64,000 bases of DNA from Mycoemilia scoparia (lineage: Eukaryota > Kickxellomycota > Kickxellomycetes > Kickxellales > Kickxellaceae). Under the pieces are notes generated by a model that was not told where the DNA came from, did no database searches, and saw only the letters and a list, made by a program, of their open reading frames with translations. The first letter of the stretch is position 1; the number at the start of each line of letters is the position of its first letter. This document shows, one piece after another, positions 21,653 to 32,964 of this stretch. The translations under genes and the position numbers were made by a program. The DNA lies in contig JANBPU010000034.1 of NCBI GenBank assembly GCA_027575805.1, positions 1 through 64,000 on the forward strand, in the 5' to 3' direction.

Positions 21653-22861
21653 CTAATAATAATCTCCACCTCCACCACCCTCGTCATCGTCACCGTCGTC
21701 GATATCATCGCCTTCACCGTTATCAAAGTAGGTATTTGCATAGTCATTGTCGTCAAAGACTTCGTCGTCTTCTGCTTCCTCATCATCGTCGTCGCCAAGA
21801 TGATCATCATCTCCCTTTTTGCGTTTCTTTTTAGGTTCTCCATCACTGCCAATTTCATCATCATCATCATCATCATCGCCGTCGTCGTCATCTTCTTCTT
21901 CTTGAGCCTTATCAAATGCTGCCAGTATATCTTGGGCGTTCATACTCTTGGCCTTCCTCTTCTCTATATAGTTTCAATCAATACCAATAAGTATGGATCG
22001 ATGATGATCTAAATGACAAGTTCTCCACCAAAAGGGAACAAGCAGATACCCTCCCACATTCCCTGCAAATCAGCACATAACACACACACTCTCTCTCCAA
22101 GAGAGTATCCTAGTACCCTTTTAGAGGAGACACTGCCATATACACTTGTTTACAGAAAAAGATGGCTCTGAACGACACTTTACCCTTCTTTGGTAATATT
22201 ACGGGCTGTAGCTCTTCTGGGAAGAAATCCAAATCTATAGCACATACAATATTTATAAAGATCATAGTGATATATTCACTAAATCAATTCCGATTTCAAA
22301 AGAAAATAGAATGGTGCGGCCAATCCCACTTACTTGTATTGATTCCTCGGACACCTTTGATATTTTTGTTTTTACCATTCCGAAGTTCAAGATTGTATTT
22401 ATCTGAATACCTCTCAACATCTACAAACACAAACGAATAAAGATGCAACATGGTTACCTGAAATGTTGTTTTCAAGTATGCATTTAATAAAGAACAGCTT
22501 ATTCGATTTTATAGGATTTACCTGGTGGCGGAACTTTTTCCTTATAATAATAAGGAGATTCTCTAATAGCTTCCTCGTAGTCGTTTTTGAATTTTATAAT
22601 TTGAAGCTCAGTCTCTGATGCTGGTTTTTTTGGCATTAGATCAAATTCCTATAAACACACACACACACACACCATGAAACACAAAAGAAATCTTATATAT
22701 ACTACTTTTATAAGACCTTGCTTTCATAAACTTACTGGATAGTCATCTCCGTGCTTAGTAAAGATCTGGATACCTAGCAGCTCTGTTTGTAAAGCACTTA
22801 GCTGTTGTCTCCCCCCTGCGCCCCCTCCTCGGCCAAATCCGCCTCTTCCACCACGCGACAT
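21653..22861 (-). CDS. RPC31: RNA polymerase III subunit RPC7/Rpc31
   Basis: Deduced exons are 22861-22736, 22648-22522, 22420-22334, 22234-22184 and 21963-21653, giving 191 residues. The protein matches the Rpc31/POLR3G family: a Gly/Arg-rich start (MSRGGRGGFGRGGG), the region EFDLMPKKPASETE with YYYKEKVPPPDVERYSDKYN, then LDFFPEELQP and a very acidic C-terminal tail of Asp/Glu runs interrupted by PKKKRKK. In yeast and humans this subunit belongs to the Rpc82/34/31 trimer that helps Pol III open promoters of tRNA and 5S genes. Intron 4 (21964-22183) is more than twice the size of the others because it contains a short transposable element (22015-22137). The acidic tail makes the antisense strand look open. 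Confidence 0.87.
22015..22137 (-). mobile_element. MITE family B, copy in RPC31 intron 4
   Basis: A 123-bp insert starts GACAAGTTCTCCACCAAAAG and ends TTTTAGAGGAGACACTGCC, the two ends being imperfect inverted repeats. It matches copies at 38230-38379, 49929-50085 and 57079-57207; the shared inner word is ACATTCCCTGCAA. The middle has diverged into (CA)n and CTCTCT runs. Flanking AAAT and ATAT are an imperfect 4-bp target duplication. It lies wholly within an intron. Confidence 0.7.
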
Positions 22862-23249
22862 TTATGTACAAACTTAAATGTATCTATAGTATGTATATAT
22901 AGTGTGTTTAATCGTCACTACTTGAATGGCAGCACAGTGGCCTAGACGATACTTGTAAATACGATGTATTTGTTATAAATATATTTGACAGGTCACTACT
23001 ACTACTACTATATTCAAAAAAAATTATGACATATACGCCTTTAAAATATTTTCCTTATGGGTTATTATTTTTTACGATTATAATAATGGCAGTTGAAGTT
23101 AGCTCCATAGGAGTAATAAAATGCTTAATCATCAATGGCAGTTGAAGTTAGAAATATTGCCGTCAGTAGATAACAACTTCATTAAAGAACTAATACAAAG
23201 TAAATTTGAAGAAAAATATAAAAATGAAAACATATCAATGCCACCAGCA
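22862..23249. other. Short intergenic stretch before HRD1 3' end
   Basis: AT-rich sequence holding the Rpc31 promoter side and the HRD1 3' UTR. The phrase GGCAGTTGAAGTTAG occurs twice (about 23087-23101 and 23135-23150), a small duplication. No coding signal. Confidence 0.5.
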
Positions 23250-25778
23250 TTATTCCAAATCAATCAGATCTCCGCTATGCATATTCATATCTGTCTGTTT
23301 GCCCTTATAATCCTTCAACACTGACTTTTCAGATATGGAGGTGTCATTGATTTCTTTGCTTTTACCATGCTCTTCAAAATTAGCATTGGTCGATGCTGTT
23401 GTACTTGGTGATTTTTCGGTATTTTCTTGCTGTTTATGGTGTGATTCAGAGTTAATACCATTAGACTTTTTAATCGATGAGGAAGAGTCATCGTCAGATA
23501 TTCCGGGGTGCTGTGGTGTAATAATTGATTGGAGTTGCATCAAGTACTGAGCTGTGTTTTCTAATTGCCGCTGTACAATTGCTAATGTTCGCAATCTTTC
23601 TTCAATAGCTCTCCGGCTATTAGACTCCAATATCCTTATTTGTTCGTCAGACAATTTACTGAGATCTGGTAATGGGAATGATTGTATTGTATTTGAATGT
23701 GATTGGTAGTGCTGCTGCTGCTGCTGCTGCTGGGCCGAATCAATAAATTGGTCACCTGCCGAGGGCATGGTGGTTCCCAAAGAGTTCTCAGCATTTTGCG
23801 ATTGAGAACCATTTTCTGGGTTATTCGCCACAGCCTGTGGGAAAAGTGGAATTAGCCTAGCACCAGGGATCAATCCGGGAATTGAGGAAAAGGGTTGAGG
23901 GGTTGTGAGATTGTGATTATGCATGTTTTGATGAGGCTTGCATGATGAAGGGTTTTCGGCCACAGCAAATGCTGGGCCCGCTGCTGTCTGACCTTGACCG
24001 CCGTTTTGAATACTTGAAAAGGTAGGTATTTGCCCACTCGCAGAGGGTGTAAATGTAGGGCCGAGGGTGCCTGACATTGTCGACTGCATGGCATTTGGTC
24101 GTAGAGCCGGATGATGCTGTGGAGCGGGTGTTGTAGTTCCGGAATTGGCCAGTGAAGTTGGGTTAGTTGTTGGAGTAACGCCATTTCCGTTTCCTGTGCC
24201 ATTGAATCCATATGTGTACAGGTTTGGCAAATTGATACCGACTGGGGCTTGGCTTCTACCAGTACCATTATTGTCTCTTTGACCATCCAAAATACGCGTG
24301 GCGCCATCAACGTTTAGAGCACCATTGTTGTTAATATTGTTATTTCCGGATGCTGACGTACTAGCAGCGGGGCCAGGGACGCTGGTAGTATTCCTATTAA
24401 TGACATTGTTGCTATTGTTGCTACCATTGCTGCTGGCAGCACCCTCGGCTGCCCCAGTATTACTTGATATCGACATATTTCTACCTAATTGATCAACGCT
24501 TGTGCCATCAGCATTGTTATTTGAACTTGCATCTATACTGGAACCCGCATTGGTGCTTTCATGCTGTGAGCGTCGTTCGTTCTGAACACCCAACTGATTA
24601 GGACCTGCGCTTGCTGTACCCAATGGCTCCGCCAGCACAGACCTTCTGCAAGTCGGACATGCCTGCTGTCTTTCAAGCCATCCACGCAAACAATTAAAGT
24701 GGAAAATGTGACCACAGGGGAGCTTTTTCGGTGTAGATCCGGGGACATCGACATGACCACCGCCATTCTGTTGTTGTTCTCGCCACCTCAGTACAGTTTC
24801 TTGGGGTGGCCCCTGCATATCCTCTCTGCAAATGATGCAAGTTGGATCGTTGAGCTGATCGAGTTCCTCCTGACTGATAGTCTGGTACTTCCGATTCATG
24901 TTGTAAATGGCTTGTCTGTAGCGAATCCAATCGCGACACTTGTTTACGAATGACTTGGTGGTTATATACATATCGCGTATTATATGGATGGGTATGACCC
25001 CCATAGAAACAAGGGTGACAAAGAATGTCACATAGAGAATAAATTTTACAAAGTCGCAGAAAATTTCAAGATGGAACACATAGGTAGATTTCTCTTCCCA
25101 TTCGTGGTCAAACCTGGCTTCGACTATATTCAGGATACACTTTATCACGGAACCGAGAAGATTCACGGTAAGCAGGGCATACTCGAACCCAAACATGATC
25201 ATGATAGTCGGGCCTCGAATTCTAGTGACCCTAACCGAGTATCCGATCATGGCGGAATCAAAGCCAAACAGGATTAGCGATAAAGCTGAAAGCCTTGCAA
25301 CCATAAGCTTATTCAATGATAGCTGCTGTTCCATGAAATCAACCCTGTCTTCGATGATCCAATGGAATATCTTGGTAACAACCAGGGCCACAAACATTTG
25401 CATCGTAAATATGTTGAACTCCTCGCGAAACACAGTCAATGCCAAGCAAGTCTCAGTAACAGCAAACCAGCCTCTTTCGTATAAATGCTCGACCTCAATT
25501 ACCCTCAGCGAGCCAAAGAATATCTTCATCATGAGCTTGCAAAATAGTATGGTAAGGAGCAAAAACATATTTCCAAGCACCATTATTGAGGCATTTGACC
25601 GGGATATGTAAAGGGTTGCTGTGTAAAAATAGGGCCTCTTGTTGAATGCGGATAAGACTACACCGACAGCTAATAAACTGGAGACCAGGCTGTATACTAG
25701 CATTCGAGATGGCCGAAAGCGCATCTCTGTTCGTCGAGCGAATTGGTGATGATGTGTTATAATTGGCTCCTGATCCAT
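23250..25778 (-). CDS. HRD1: ERAD E3 ubiquitin ligase Hrd1 (synoviolin)
   Basis: An intronless 842-residue protein, start ATG at 25778. The N-terminal third is membrane-embedded with six to eight hydrophobic segments (about 28-265), and the family stretches LYERGWFAVTETCLALTVFREEF and KSFVNKCRDWIRYRQA are present. A RING-H2 domain spans about 314-378: C314, C317, C355, H357, H360, C363, C374 and C377, with CGHIFHFNCL and CPTCRR. Hrd1 is the channel and ubiquitin ligase that retrotranslocates misfolded ER proteins for proteasomal degradation. The C-terminal 460 residues are disordered, rich in Asn, Ser, Gly and Gln, including a poly-Gln run from CTG/CTGCTG repeats near 23715-23735, then a helical segment near LSDEQIRILESNSRRAIEERLRTL. 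The tail makes it longer than yeast (551) and human (617) proteins. Confidence 0.95.
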   Translation of the reverse strand: MDQEPIITHHHQFARRTEMRFRPSRMLVYSLVSSLLAVGVVLSAFNKRPYFYTATLYISRSNASIMVLGNMFLLLTILFCKLMMKIFFGSLRVIEVEHLYERGWFAVTETCLALTVFREEFNIFTMQMFVALVVTKIFHWIIEDRVDFMEQQLSLNKLMVARLSALSLILFGFDSAMIGYSVRVTRIRGPTIMIMFGFEYALLTVNLLGSVIKCILNIVEARFDHEWEEKSTYVFHLEIFCDFVKFILYVTFFVTLVSMGVIPIHIIRDMYITTKSFVNKCRDWIRYRQAIYNMNRKYQTISQEELDQLNDPTCIICREDMQGPPQETVLRWREQQQNGGGHVDVPGSTPKKLPCGHIFHFNCLRGWLERQQACPTCRRSVLAEPLGTASAGPNQLGVQNERRSQHESTNAGSSIDASSNNNADGTSVDQLGRNMSISSNTGAAEGAASSNGSNNSNNVINRNTTSVPGPAASTSASGNNNINNNGALNVDGATRILDGQRDNNGTGRSQAPVGINLPNLYTYGFNGTGNGNGVTPTTNPTSLANSGTTTPAPQHHPALRPNAMQSTMSGTLGPTFTPSASGQIPTFSSIQNGGQGQTAAGPAFAVAENPSSCKPHQNMHNHNLTTPQPFSSIPGLIPGARLIPLFPQAVANNPENGSQSQNAENSLGTTMPSAGDQFIDSAQQQQQQQHYQSHSNTIQSFPLPDLSKLSDEQIRILESNSRRAIEERLRTLAIVQRQLENTAQYLMQLQSIITPQHPGISDDDSSSSIKKSNGINSESHHKQQENTEKSPSTTASTNANFEEHGKSKEINDTSISEKSVLKDYKGKQTDMNMHSGDLIDLE

Positions 25779-26718
25779 TTTAGCACCACAAAGTGTTCAT
25801 AAACCAAATGCTTTCTGACAAAATACACGCGGACTTGATAACTTAAGATAGGGCTGAGTGGCAATCTGAGCCCGGGAATGTAGAAAAAAGATGGATGGGT
25901 GGATATGTGGTGTGAGAGTGAGAAAGAAAGACGATGGGGGGGGGCAAAAGAATAATATGTATTTATGTATAGTGAGAAAATAGGAAACGAAGAGCCAGAC
26001 TAGCCTATATTATAAAATACCGAAGGTTAATGGTGCCAGTCGAAGGTAATAAAGATCGCCACTGCACGAGCCAGTGTGAATTTGGTGATGACGATTATTA
26101 CAACAACACTTGCACACACACACACGCTCTCTCTCTATCTCTCTCTCTTTCTACTTTTCTAACTGCCACTTCTGGATCACAGCACAGTATGCTCACTCCA
26201 AAGTTTCAAAGGTATCGATAAATAACCACATATTCCTCGCTCTTGTTGAAATTTAATATTAAAAATAGCTGAAAGCGCCACATGACTGAATACAATTCCT
26301 TGATTCTCATAAGGATATTCTGGAACTTGTAAAACAGCTATACAAAAATGTTGAATGGGCTTTGGAAACTAGTTACTGCCAAATCTTGTTCTTTCACCAC
26401 ACCACAACATAGAGCCGTATCCCAAACCCCAATTCATTCATCTATTTAATAATTGAACAGTGCTGTGCCTTAGGAACGCCTTGTTTATTTCGCAATAATT
26501 GCTTTTTTGGGCATTTGCGGTTTCATTGTTTAGTTATTGCGATGGTTATATTCATCGATGACATTTTGTAGATCAAATAAGCCTCTGTCCAAAAAAACTA
26601 GATATTAATATAACAACCTAAATCTACAACCAAGTTCCATAACCAGTGTGTGATATCCAAAATGTAGCTGGGACCTCCAGCATATATTAACCGATCTGAC
26701 TATAAAATAATATGTATA
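25779..26718. other. HRD1 upstream region and BCL7-like 3' flank
   Basis: About 940 bp without a gene. It should hold the HRD1 promoter. There is a G-run at 25937-25946, (CA)n and (CT)n near 26110-26155 and AT-rich sequence beyond. No RNA gene or repeat family member seen. Confidence 0.5.
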
Positions 26719-28589
26719 TCACGCTCCATTGCTTGGTTCCAGCTCCGGCTTTTCTTGTGTTTGGTTGACATCATTCGATTCATTGTCTTTTTTGGCAGCT
26801 ATTTCATCAGCACTTTCCTTTTGAGGGGATGCTTCTACTGGTTCCTTCTGTTGTACAGAACCTGCCTCTGACTCGGCTGTGCCAGTGGTTGCAGTTGTAG
26901 TTTCAACCTTTTCTTCCTTAGCCTCGGTCTTCTCGTCATCAAAATGTCTGTCGGAAGCACCAGCAACACTCACATCCTGTGTTTCCTTTGGCGGTGTTTC
27001 TTTTACAGCGTCCTCGACTGCCTTTTCGGCACTTTCGGCGGTTGCAATATTGCTCTCGTTGGTAGGCTTGTCATCGCTAGCAGCCTCCCTGGAATCCTCT
27101 TTAGGAATCCCATCGCTCTCTTTCTTTGCTTCTGAAACAGCTGGAGTTTCTTTGGCATCAGCCTCGGGCTCTACATCCATCGCGTTATCATCTTCCTGTT
27201 TTCTCTCTGCCACTGTGCTCGAATCCGTTATCACGTCTTTATTGGTGGGTGGAAGTGTTGACAGATCGGGGATTTCTACGTCCATATCACTATTGCTTTT
27301 GGCTTCAACTGGGGCAGCTTCTTTACCTTCTTCACTGTCTGCTTTGGATGCAGGCGCTGATGCAGGGGCGACTATGGATGTCGATTCAGCTGCTGTTACT
27401 GGTGGGTTTATGCTGCTAATTTCTTGAGGTGATGGTGTTGAGGCACCAGTGCTGTTTGGTCCAGATCCATCCCTTACAGACGGTGGCTTAGTAGAGTTAA
27501 GACTGGGAACATCATTGGGGTCTACATACTTTGGCTCGTCTCCACCCTTTGCTGCAGCAAGAATTTGGGTAACGACAGCTGCCATTTCCCTTCTAACTTG
27601 CTTTTGTGGTGAGCGTGTAGGTGATTTTTGATGGTAGTGGCGATGACTGTCTTTTGAGGAATGTAAATGGGGTGACTTCTGTAAGCGGCCAGTTGGAGAC
27701 GTACTAGACCCAAACTTTGTTGCTCCGACCTTTGGACTGATCTGTCCACCCATTTCGAGTATCTTTTTAACCATATTTCCGGCACCAGGTACTCTCTCTG
27801 GTGACTTTGTCTCTACTGAAATATCATGCGGCTTTGCCTTATGTTTGGGTGACTTATGCATTGCTCCATCATCTTTCTGGCCTTCTGGTTCTTTATCTTG
27901 CTTCTCTTTATTACCGCCACCATCCTTTCTACTGGTATTTTCTTGGCTGCTCTCATCATTATCATCGCCATCCTTCGCATCCTTGTTTTCACTATCTGTA
28001 CCCACGTTAGAAGTGGCAGTCATTTGCGTGGATTCGTCAACGGATGCTGTCCCTGCCTCAACTTCACCATCACTTTCCTTTGGCTCGTCTTCAAATACAA
28101 TCTTTCTGTCAACTATAGATTATATACGTATGTGCATAGTGTTAACACCATTTGTTAATAAGCTGACCAAACTATTAACAACAACGTTTATTGCTGTTAG
28201 GTAGAGTCGTAATCTGCTTCTCGGCCTGAATTCATTTACTAGGAATTGCTATAGCTTAATAGCTGTTATTGGCTATTACCTTTAATCCACTTGTATATCC
28301 TGTATGGAACTTGAGCCCCACTCCCATCTTCATCATTTTCCAGCGCTGCAGGAATTGCCCAACTCTTTCCCCTACATATATGGAGTTAAAGCACCAAAAA
28401 CGCCACAAATTAGATTAAAGTCTTCCCATATTTGCTTTTAGAATCTACCTGTAAAATGTCACATGATAGCTTAGTATATTAAACACTCGGACTTTACCAT
28501 GCTTGAACTGGTTCCAGCATTGCCTGGCGAATACGCTCATTGTCTTCTGATACAAAATGGCGGTCACGATTTCTTCTCCTGGTTGCCAT
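26719..28589 (-). CDS. BCL7-like N-terminal domain protein (possible SWI/SNF subunit)
   Basis: Deduced exons are 28589-28498, 28371-28280 and 28112-26719, giving 525 residues. After splicing, residues 20-66 read as the conserved N-terminal block of BCL7 proteins: a short helix (ERIRQAMLEPVQAW), then GKSW, and after a short acidic insertion RIYKWIKVDRKI. Animal BCL7 has W-x3-W followed by RI(Y/F)KWV in the same order. BCL7 proteins are small accessory subunits of SWI/SNF chromatin remodellers, and budding-yeast Rtt102 has been proposed as their counterpart. The remaining 430 residues are disordered: SP-rich phospho-site-like segments (KSPTRSPQK), one predicted helix (REMAAVVTQILAAAKGG), and a long Glu/Lys/Ala-rich acidic tail. 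The identification rests on the first 70 residues only. Confidence 0.62.
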
Positions 28590-29398
28590 GATTATTTCTT
28601 TTTATAATATATACTATTTCTTTAAAGTATTGGTATAAACCCCGTTGATTATTTGCTTAGTAACAAGCTTGAAGCATGGTGGCTGTGTAGACCTTATGGG
28701 TATGACCAACGATTATGGGGATTGATTTGGCTAAATCCTTTTTCTGAATTTAATAACAATTCGTCTTGAATAACTTCAAAGTAAATATGTTATGACGCCT
28801 AATTGCTTCAACAAGTGAGCAGACATACCCAACCACATATCATTATTAATAAAGGTCATATCTAAAAATACATTGAGAGGCCCATAGTATTTGTGTAGGA
28901 ACATATAATTCTACTAACAATCATAGAAATCTCTTGTACTATATATCATTTGAAAGAATCCATTTTGCCTCGCAGCAAATATAATCTACAGTTGCCACTT
29001 AACGTATACATATCTATTCATACTTTTACCTATTTTAAAGAATGATTGAGCCACAAATACATGGCTGTTTGCCATCTTACTTTTAATGCTAATGTTCGTT
29101 TATAAAATGCCTTGCCACACTATCATACTTGGGATAGCTTTGAACCAAAGGTTAATTTTGATACATTTTGAGGCACATTCAACATTATATCCATGTTAAA
29201 CAAATTTCTTTTGGGATCTATACATCAAGCTATGAATTACCAAATCCGCACAAGCAAGGCTGTGCTTTACTTTTCCATCACACAAACATCTACGACTAAT
29301 ACAGTAATAGGCTAGTGAGGCTTAATCGAAGGCCTCAAATATATTGTTTAGCACATTAAAGACAAGAAGCCAAATGTGGGTATATATCTGCATATATA

Positions 29399-29512
29399 TG
29401 AGAGATGATTTTTGAGGGGCTAAAGACAGACAATAGATGACAATGCATTTAGCAATGATAATGTAGACTGGCCTACTAGTAAAACTTAGCCCCTCAACAA
29501 TAACCGCCCATA
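29399..29512 (+). mobile_element. MITE family A, divergent copy
   Basis: Flanked by TATA and TATG, the insert begins TGAGAGATGATTTTTGAGGG and ends AGCCCCTCAACAATAACCGC followed by CCA, so its ends are inverted repeats. It shares the inner phrase CCTACTAGTAAAACTTAG with 38007-38125 and the ACTAGTAAAACTGGACACCC phrase of 49811-49925. The TA on both sides fits a Tc1/mariner-type duplication. Confidence 0.6.
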
Positions 29513-29571
29513 TGCATAGCAAAACTGATCCACTAGCAAAAAATAGCCCTTTGAGAATAATGATCTGTATG
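29513..29571 (+). mobile_element. MITE family A, partial copy in tandem
   Basis: Directly after the previous copy comes CTGATCCACTAGCAAAAA, then TAGCCCTTTGAGAATAATGA, equivalent to the right half of the element at 38007-38125. It lacks a left end, so it is a truncated second copy or a tandem duplication. Confidence 0.5.
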
Positions 29572-30316
29572 AATTCAAGATCAAAAAATACATATGCGCA
29601 CACCTGGCTGATGCCACATTTGTTGCTACGATTTGACAACAACAATAAACCTAAATAAATATAAATCGATAGATTTTTGGTTCTGGAAATACTCTAGGAT
29701 TTATGATGAACACATCACTGAAAACAGAAAAAGACTGAAGGTGAGCGAGTGGCTTAATGTGGCATGTGGGAACTGAATTGTTCAGACAACGAAAATAGAT
29801 TTAGATTATCCTAGAACAGAAATGGGAATCACAATAATTAATGAGAGAGGTGGAAACACCACAGCGTATAATTAACAATAAATCGACAGAAAAGAGGCTG
29901 TATGTGAATGAAATGTGTTTAATTTCATTGTCTCTAGGTGTGCCAGCCTGTGTGAATTACAGAAAACTAAAGAAAGCAGTGGCAGAAAAAAAAACTGAGA
30001 TGACAAACAGAAAGCAGCAATGCCTTGTGGGGAAGCATATGATAGATTTAGGATGCAAATTAACGATGGCTTGGGGGGAGTGAATGATAACTGTAAGGCG
30101 ATAAAGCAGCGGCATTAAAAATAATTTAAGCCATCAAAGCATCCACATAAAGCCAAATATAGAGATTCGATAGTCCCATAGCAAAGGATGCGTGACTTGT
30201 CACACACAAATACTTCTAAGCAAATATAGCCAGGTTTCAAAACGAACAAACAGTCTTTGACAGAAATTAGCTCCCAAGAGTTGTATGCCCAAGGTCTCAT
30301 GACTGAGCCTAAATAC

Positions 30317-30416
30317 GGGAGATTATCTTTGGAGGGGGACTATTTGATAATCAACTGTGATTGCGCCTATAATCATTGACTGCCATCAAAAAGTACCCTT
30401 CAATAATCATTGCCTA
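30317..30416 (-). mobile_element. MITE family A, decayed copy
   Basis: The stretch CTGTGATTGCGCCTATAATC, then CATCAAAAAGTACCCTTCAA, is close to the interior and right end of the copy at 49811-49925. The left end GGGAGATTATCTTTGGAGGG is a degenerate inverse of the right end. Boundaries are approximate. Confidence 0.5.
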
Positions 30417-32577
30417 TACGAAGACTCGCTATTTCTGTCTATCATACATTTGATTCCAAGCATAATCTCGCCATGTGGGCAATTGCAGGATAGCAACATA
30501 CAATCAATGCACATATCGCACATACATATGCACTTGCATACATAAATTAACAATAAACAAAGAAAAAGAAACAACCAGTGCTACTAATCACAGCATTTAT
30601 CTCAAATCACACCCTTTTGACAGGAACACCGATTGTCATAATCTTTAATCTATGACGTTTTTGGTAGAGTACCCAGAAAGTCAGCAAAGAGACTACCCCA
30701 GAGCTGAATCCAGCATATATGCCTGCTGATATCCTGTTGGTTTGTCTTTGATTTATACTACAAAGACGTGGCCACATAAAACAAAGATTTATTGTTGCTG
30801 CCACTCAAAAGCATGTTTGATGGGCAAAAAAGTGGCCGTCACGAAGCAATTTAGTAGGGCTGATTCACACACTTATCGACTCTTTGACGGTGGTGATGAG
30901 GCTTTGGCGCAGGACAAACATGCAAATTAACAGTAGCAGAGAATTCAGATTGCAAGCAATTCTAAACAGACAATTGACAAAGCCACCCAAGAAAGAATGC
31001 AATGTGTGGAGAGGCCCCATTGTTTACTCACAAATAACTACACACGTACATACTACAACGTTTAATATTCTCAAACCCTATACAGTTTACCCACCAATAA
31101 GCTTCCCACAAGGGCGCGCTGTTTGCATTCTCACCAAGCCTCTGCCAGTATGTATGTGTTTATTGAAGGACACAAGCTGATAAACGGGCTTTCAGGCCAA
31201 TACGCAGGCAAACATCTAGTCGCCTTGTCAGTCAGTCAGTCAGTTAGCCAGCCAGTCGGCCAAATGCTCACAGGGCGATTTTGACTAGCAAAGAATCCCA
31301 ACATATATATAATTCCAGCCTTTATGAGATTGCGGGTTTTCAAGTCAAAACAAAACACATTCCTTGCAGGAACAGAGCATGGTAGTAGTAGCAGTGTTAG
31401 TGGTAACAATAGTAGTGATTGAAATAGTAACATTAGTTAAACCTTGAGTTTGTGCTACTACTTTTAGAAACAGGCACAAAGGGGGCCGAAGATTCAATGC
31501 ATAAGGATAGAGATCTGCCTTGCAAGTGGCTATTATTAGAAAATAAGGATGCAGTTAGGCCCGCTGCTAAAAGAAGTAAACCCAGCAATAACAATTGTGA
31601 CAATGGCTGGTGTCATCAAACTACAGCCAGAGCTGAGCTACGAATAAAACAAAGAAAAGGAAGGCATGATAACTGACATAATACCGTTGATTTATTGAAT
31701 CTAAGGTCAAATAGGTATCAGGCCTGCACGTTGGGCTGTGGGCAGGTATGGCTCAGCAGGCGAATGATGATGGTCATTTGATGGGCGGCAATCTGTGGAA
31801 CATCCTGTGTACAGCACCAATTATTGGGGGCTATTAAAGAATGCATAAGCCATTTAGGGTACAAAGAGAAGTGCGACTTCTTGTCAGCAGAGCGATCTGT
31901 GTTGTTAAGCAGAATGAGAGATGGGGTCAAGCCCAATTGCCAAATCGTATAGCCTGCTTGCTGCTGTAATGAAGGAAACGGGTTGGGTTGGTGGGCACAC
32001 TTGTCCCTCGAGCCAAAGCGATGGCAAAATGCTCCCAAAACAATAGGGTTGAGCAGGGGTGGCTGCGTTGAAGATGTTCATCTGTGTGCGCCCAGATCTT
32101 CAAAGCGAGCTGCGTTGATAGTTGCGGCTCGGCAGCCAAAAGCATGCTTGCTTTTTGTTTTGAGATGCGTCCCAGTGGCGATGCATGGGGGGCTTCTCGG
32201 GCACTGTGCCAGTGTGGGAGCTTGTGAATCGTGGCTGCATACGCCGCCATAATCCGGCTCAATTTGTGTATGCGTGCCATTGTTCGCTGCGCAAATCCTT
32301 TCTTTGCCTGTACACAGTAACAGCTCTTTGGGCCAGTAAGGGTGCTCAGTAATGTTCTGGCACTCTGTCAGTCGCTCCAGGAATGGCTACGATCAGTATA
32401 CACTGCTACGCCGCCGCTGCTTTGTGGTGCATTGTGTTTGGCCAGCCTGCACTGTGCCAGCCTCCAACCAGCTCGCTCGAATAAGAGGAGGCGAGGGCTG
32501 TGTGCCAATAGGATGAGGACCTGTCATGTCTATTTCTCTATAACCTCCTGTTTTCACTTCGAAAGGAATAGCCGTTG

Positions 32578-32586
32578 TATATTTAA
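32578..32586 (+). promoter_or_regulatory. TATA box upstream of the Ser/Pro-rich protein gene
   Basis: TATATTTAA lies 379 bp before the ATG at 32965. It is followed by about 350 bp of pyrimidine-rich sequence (many CTTTTC, CTCTGC and TTCTTT words), as in long leaders of strongly regulated fungal genes. Inferred from sequence alone. Confidence 0.4.
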
Positions 32587-32964
32587 GGTCCCAAACCCAC
32601 CGGCTCTCCTTTGTCTCCGTTGATTTTTCTGTTCATCGCTTTCAAAACTCTTTGTGAGTTAGCTCAAATCTATTTCTTGTCTCTGCTCTTTTCTACCGTG
32701 TTACTCTTTTAACTTTTTTCAAACGTCTTTCAATATCTATCTTCTCTGCCTTTCTATTCATTCTTTTCCATAACTTGCTTTTCAAACTGCTTGCTAGCTA
32801 CATTTTGTACATTCTACAACAAAACTCAAACACCACCATACAACCACCTTGGTCTTGTCTTTATTCCTCTGTGATTTTTGCGATAGCAACTAGTACTATT
32901 CTATACCATTATTACCTCACCCTGTTTCTCTTAGTGTCACAATATACTTTTATCCTGTCTGATT

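Larger units (their letters stand above)
28590..32964. other. Large 4.4-kb gene-poor region
   Basis: No recognisable protein or RNA gene. It contains two or three short inverted-repeat elements of family A (29399-29512, 29513-29571, 30317-30416), GTCAGTCAGTCAGTCAG near 31228-31245, and triplet-like GTAGTAGTAGCAG near 31381. From about 31700 the base composition becomes more GC-rich, with overlapping open frames on both strands (31718-32280, 32342-32623) but no domains. The right part is probably promoter and leader of the gene at 32965. Confidence 0.5.

Noticed and set aside
21574..22012. Plus- and minus-strand open frames of about 110-120 codons over the acidic tail of RPC31
   Set aside because: They come from GAT/GAA codon runs of the true gene read in other frames.
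30607..30804. 65-codon open frame with one hydrophobic segment
   Set aside because: A short frame without start context, conserved motif or neighbours in phase; it is within chance expectation for this length.
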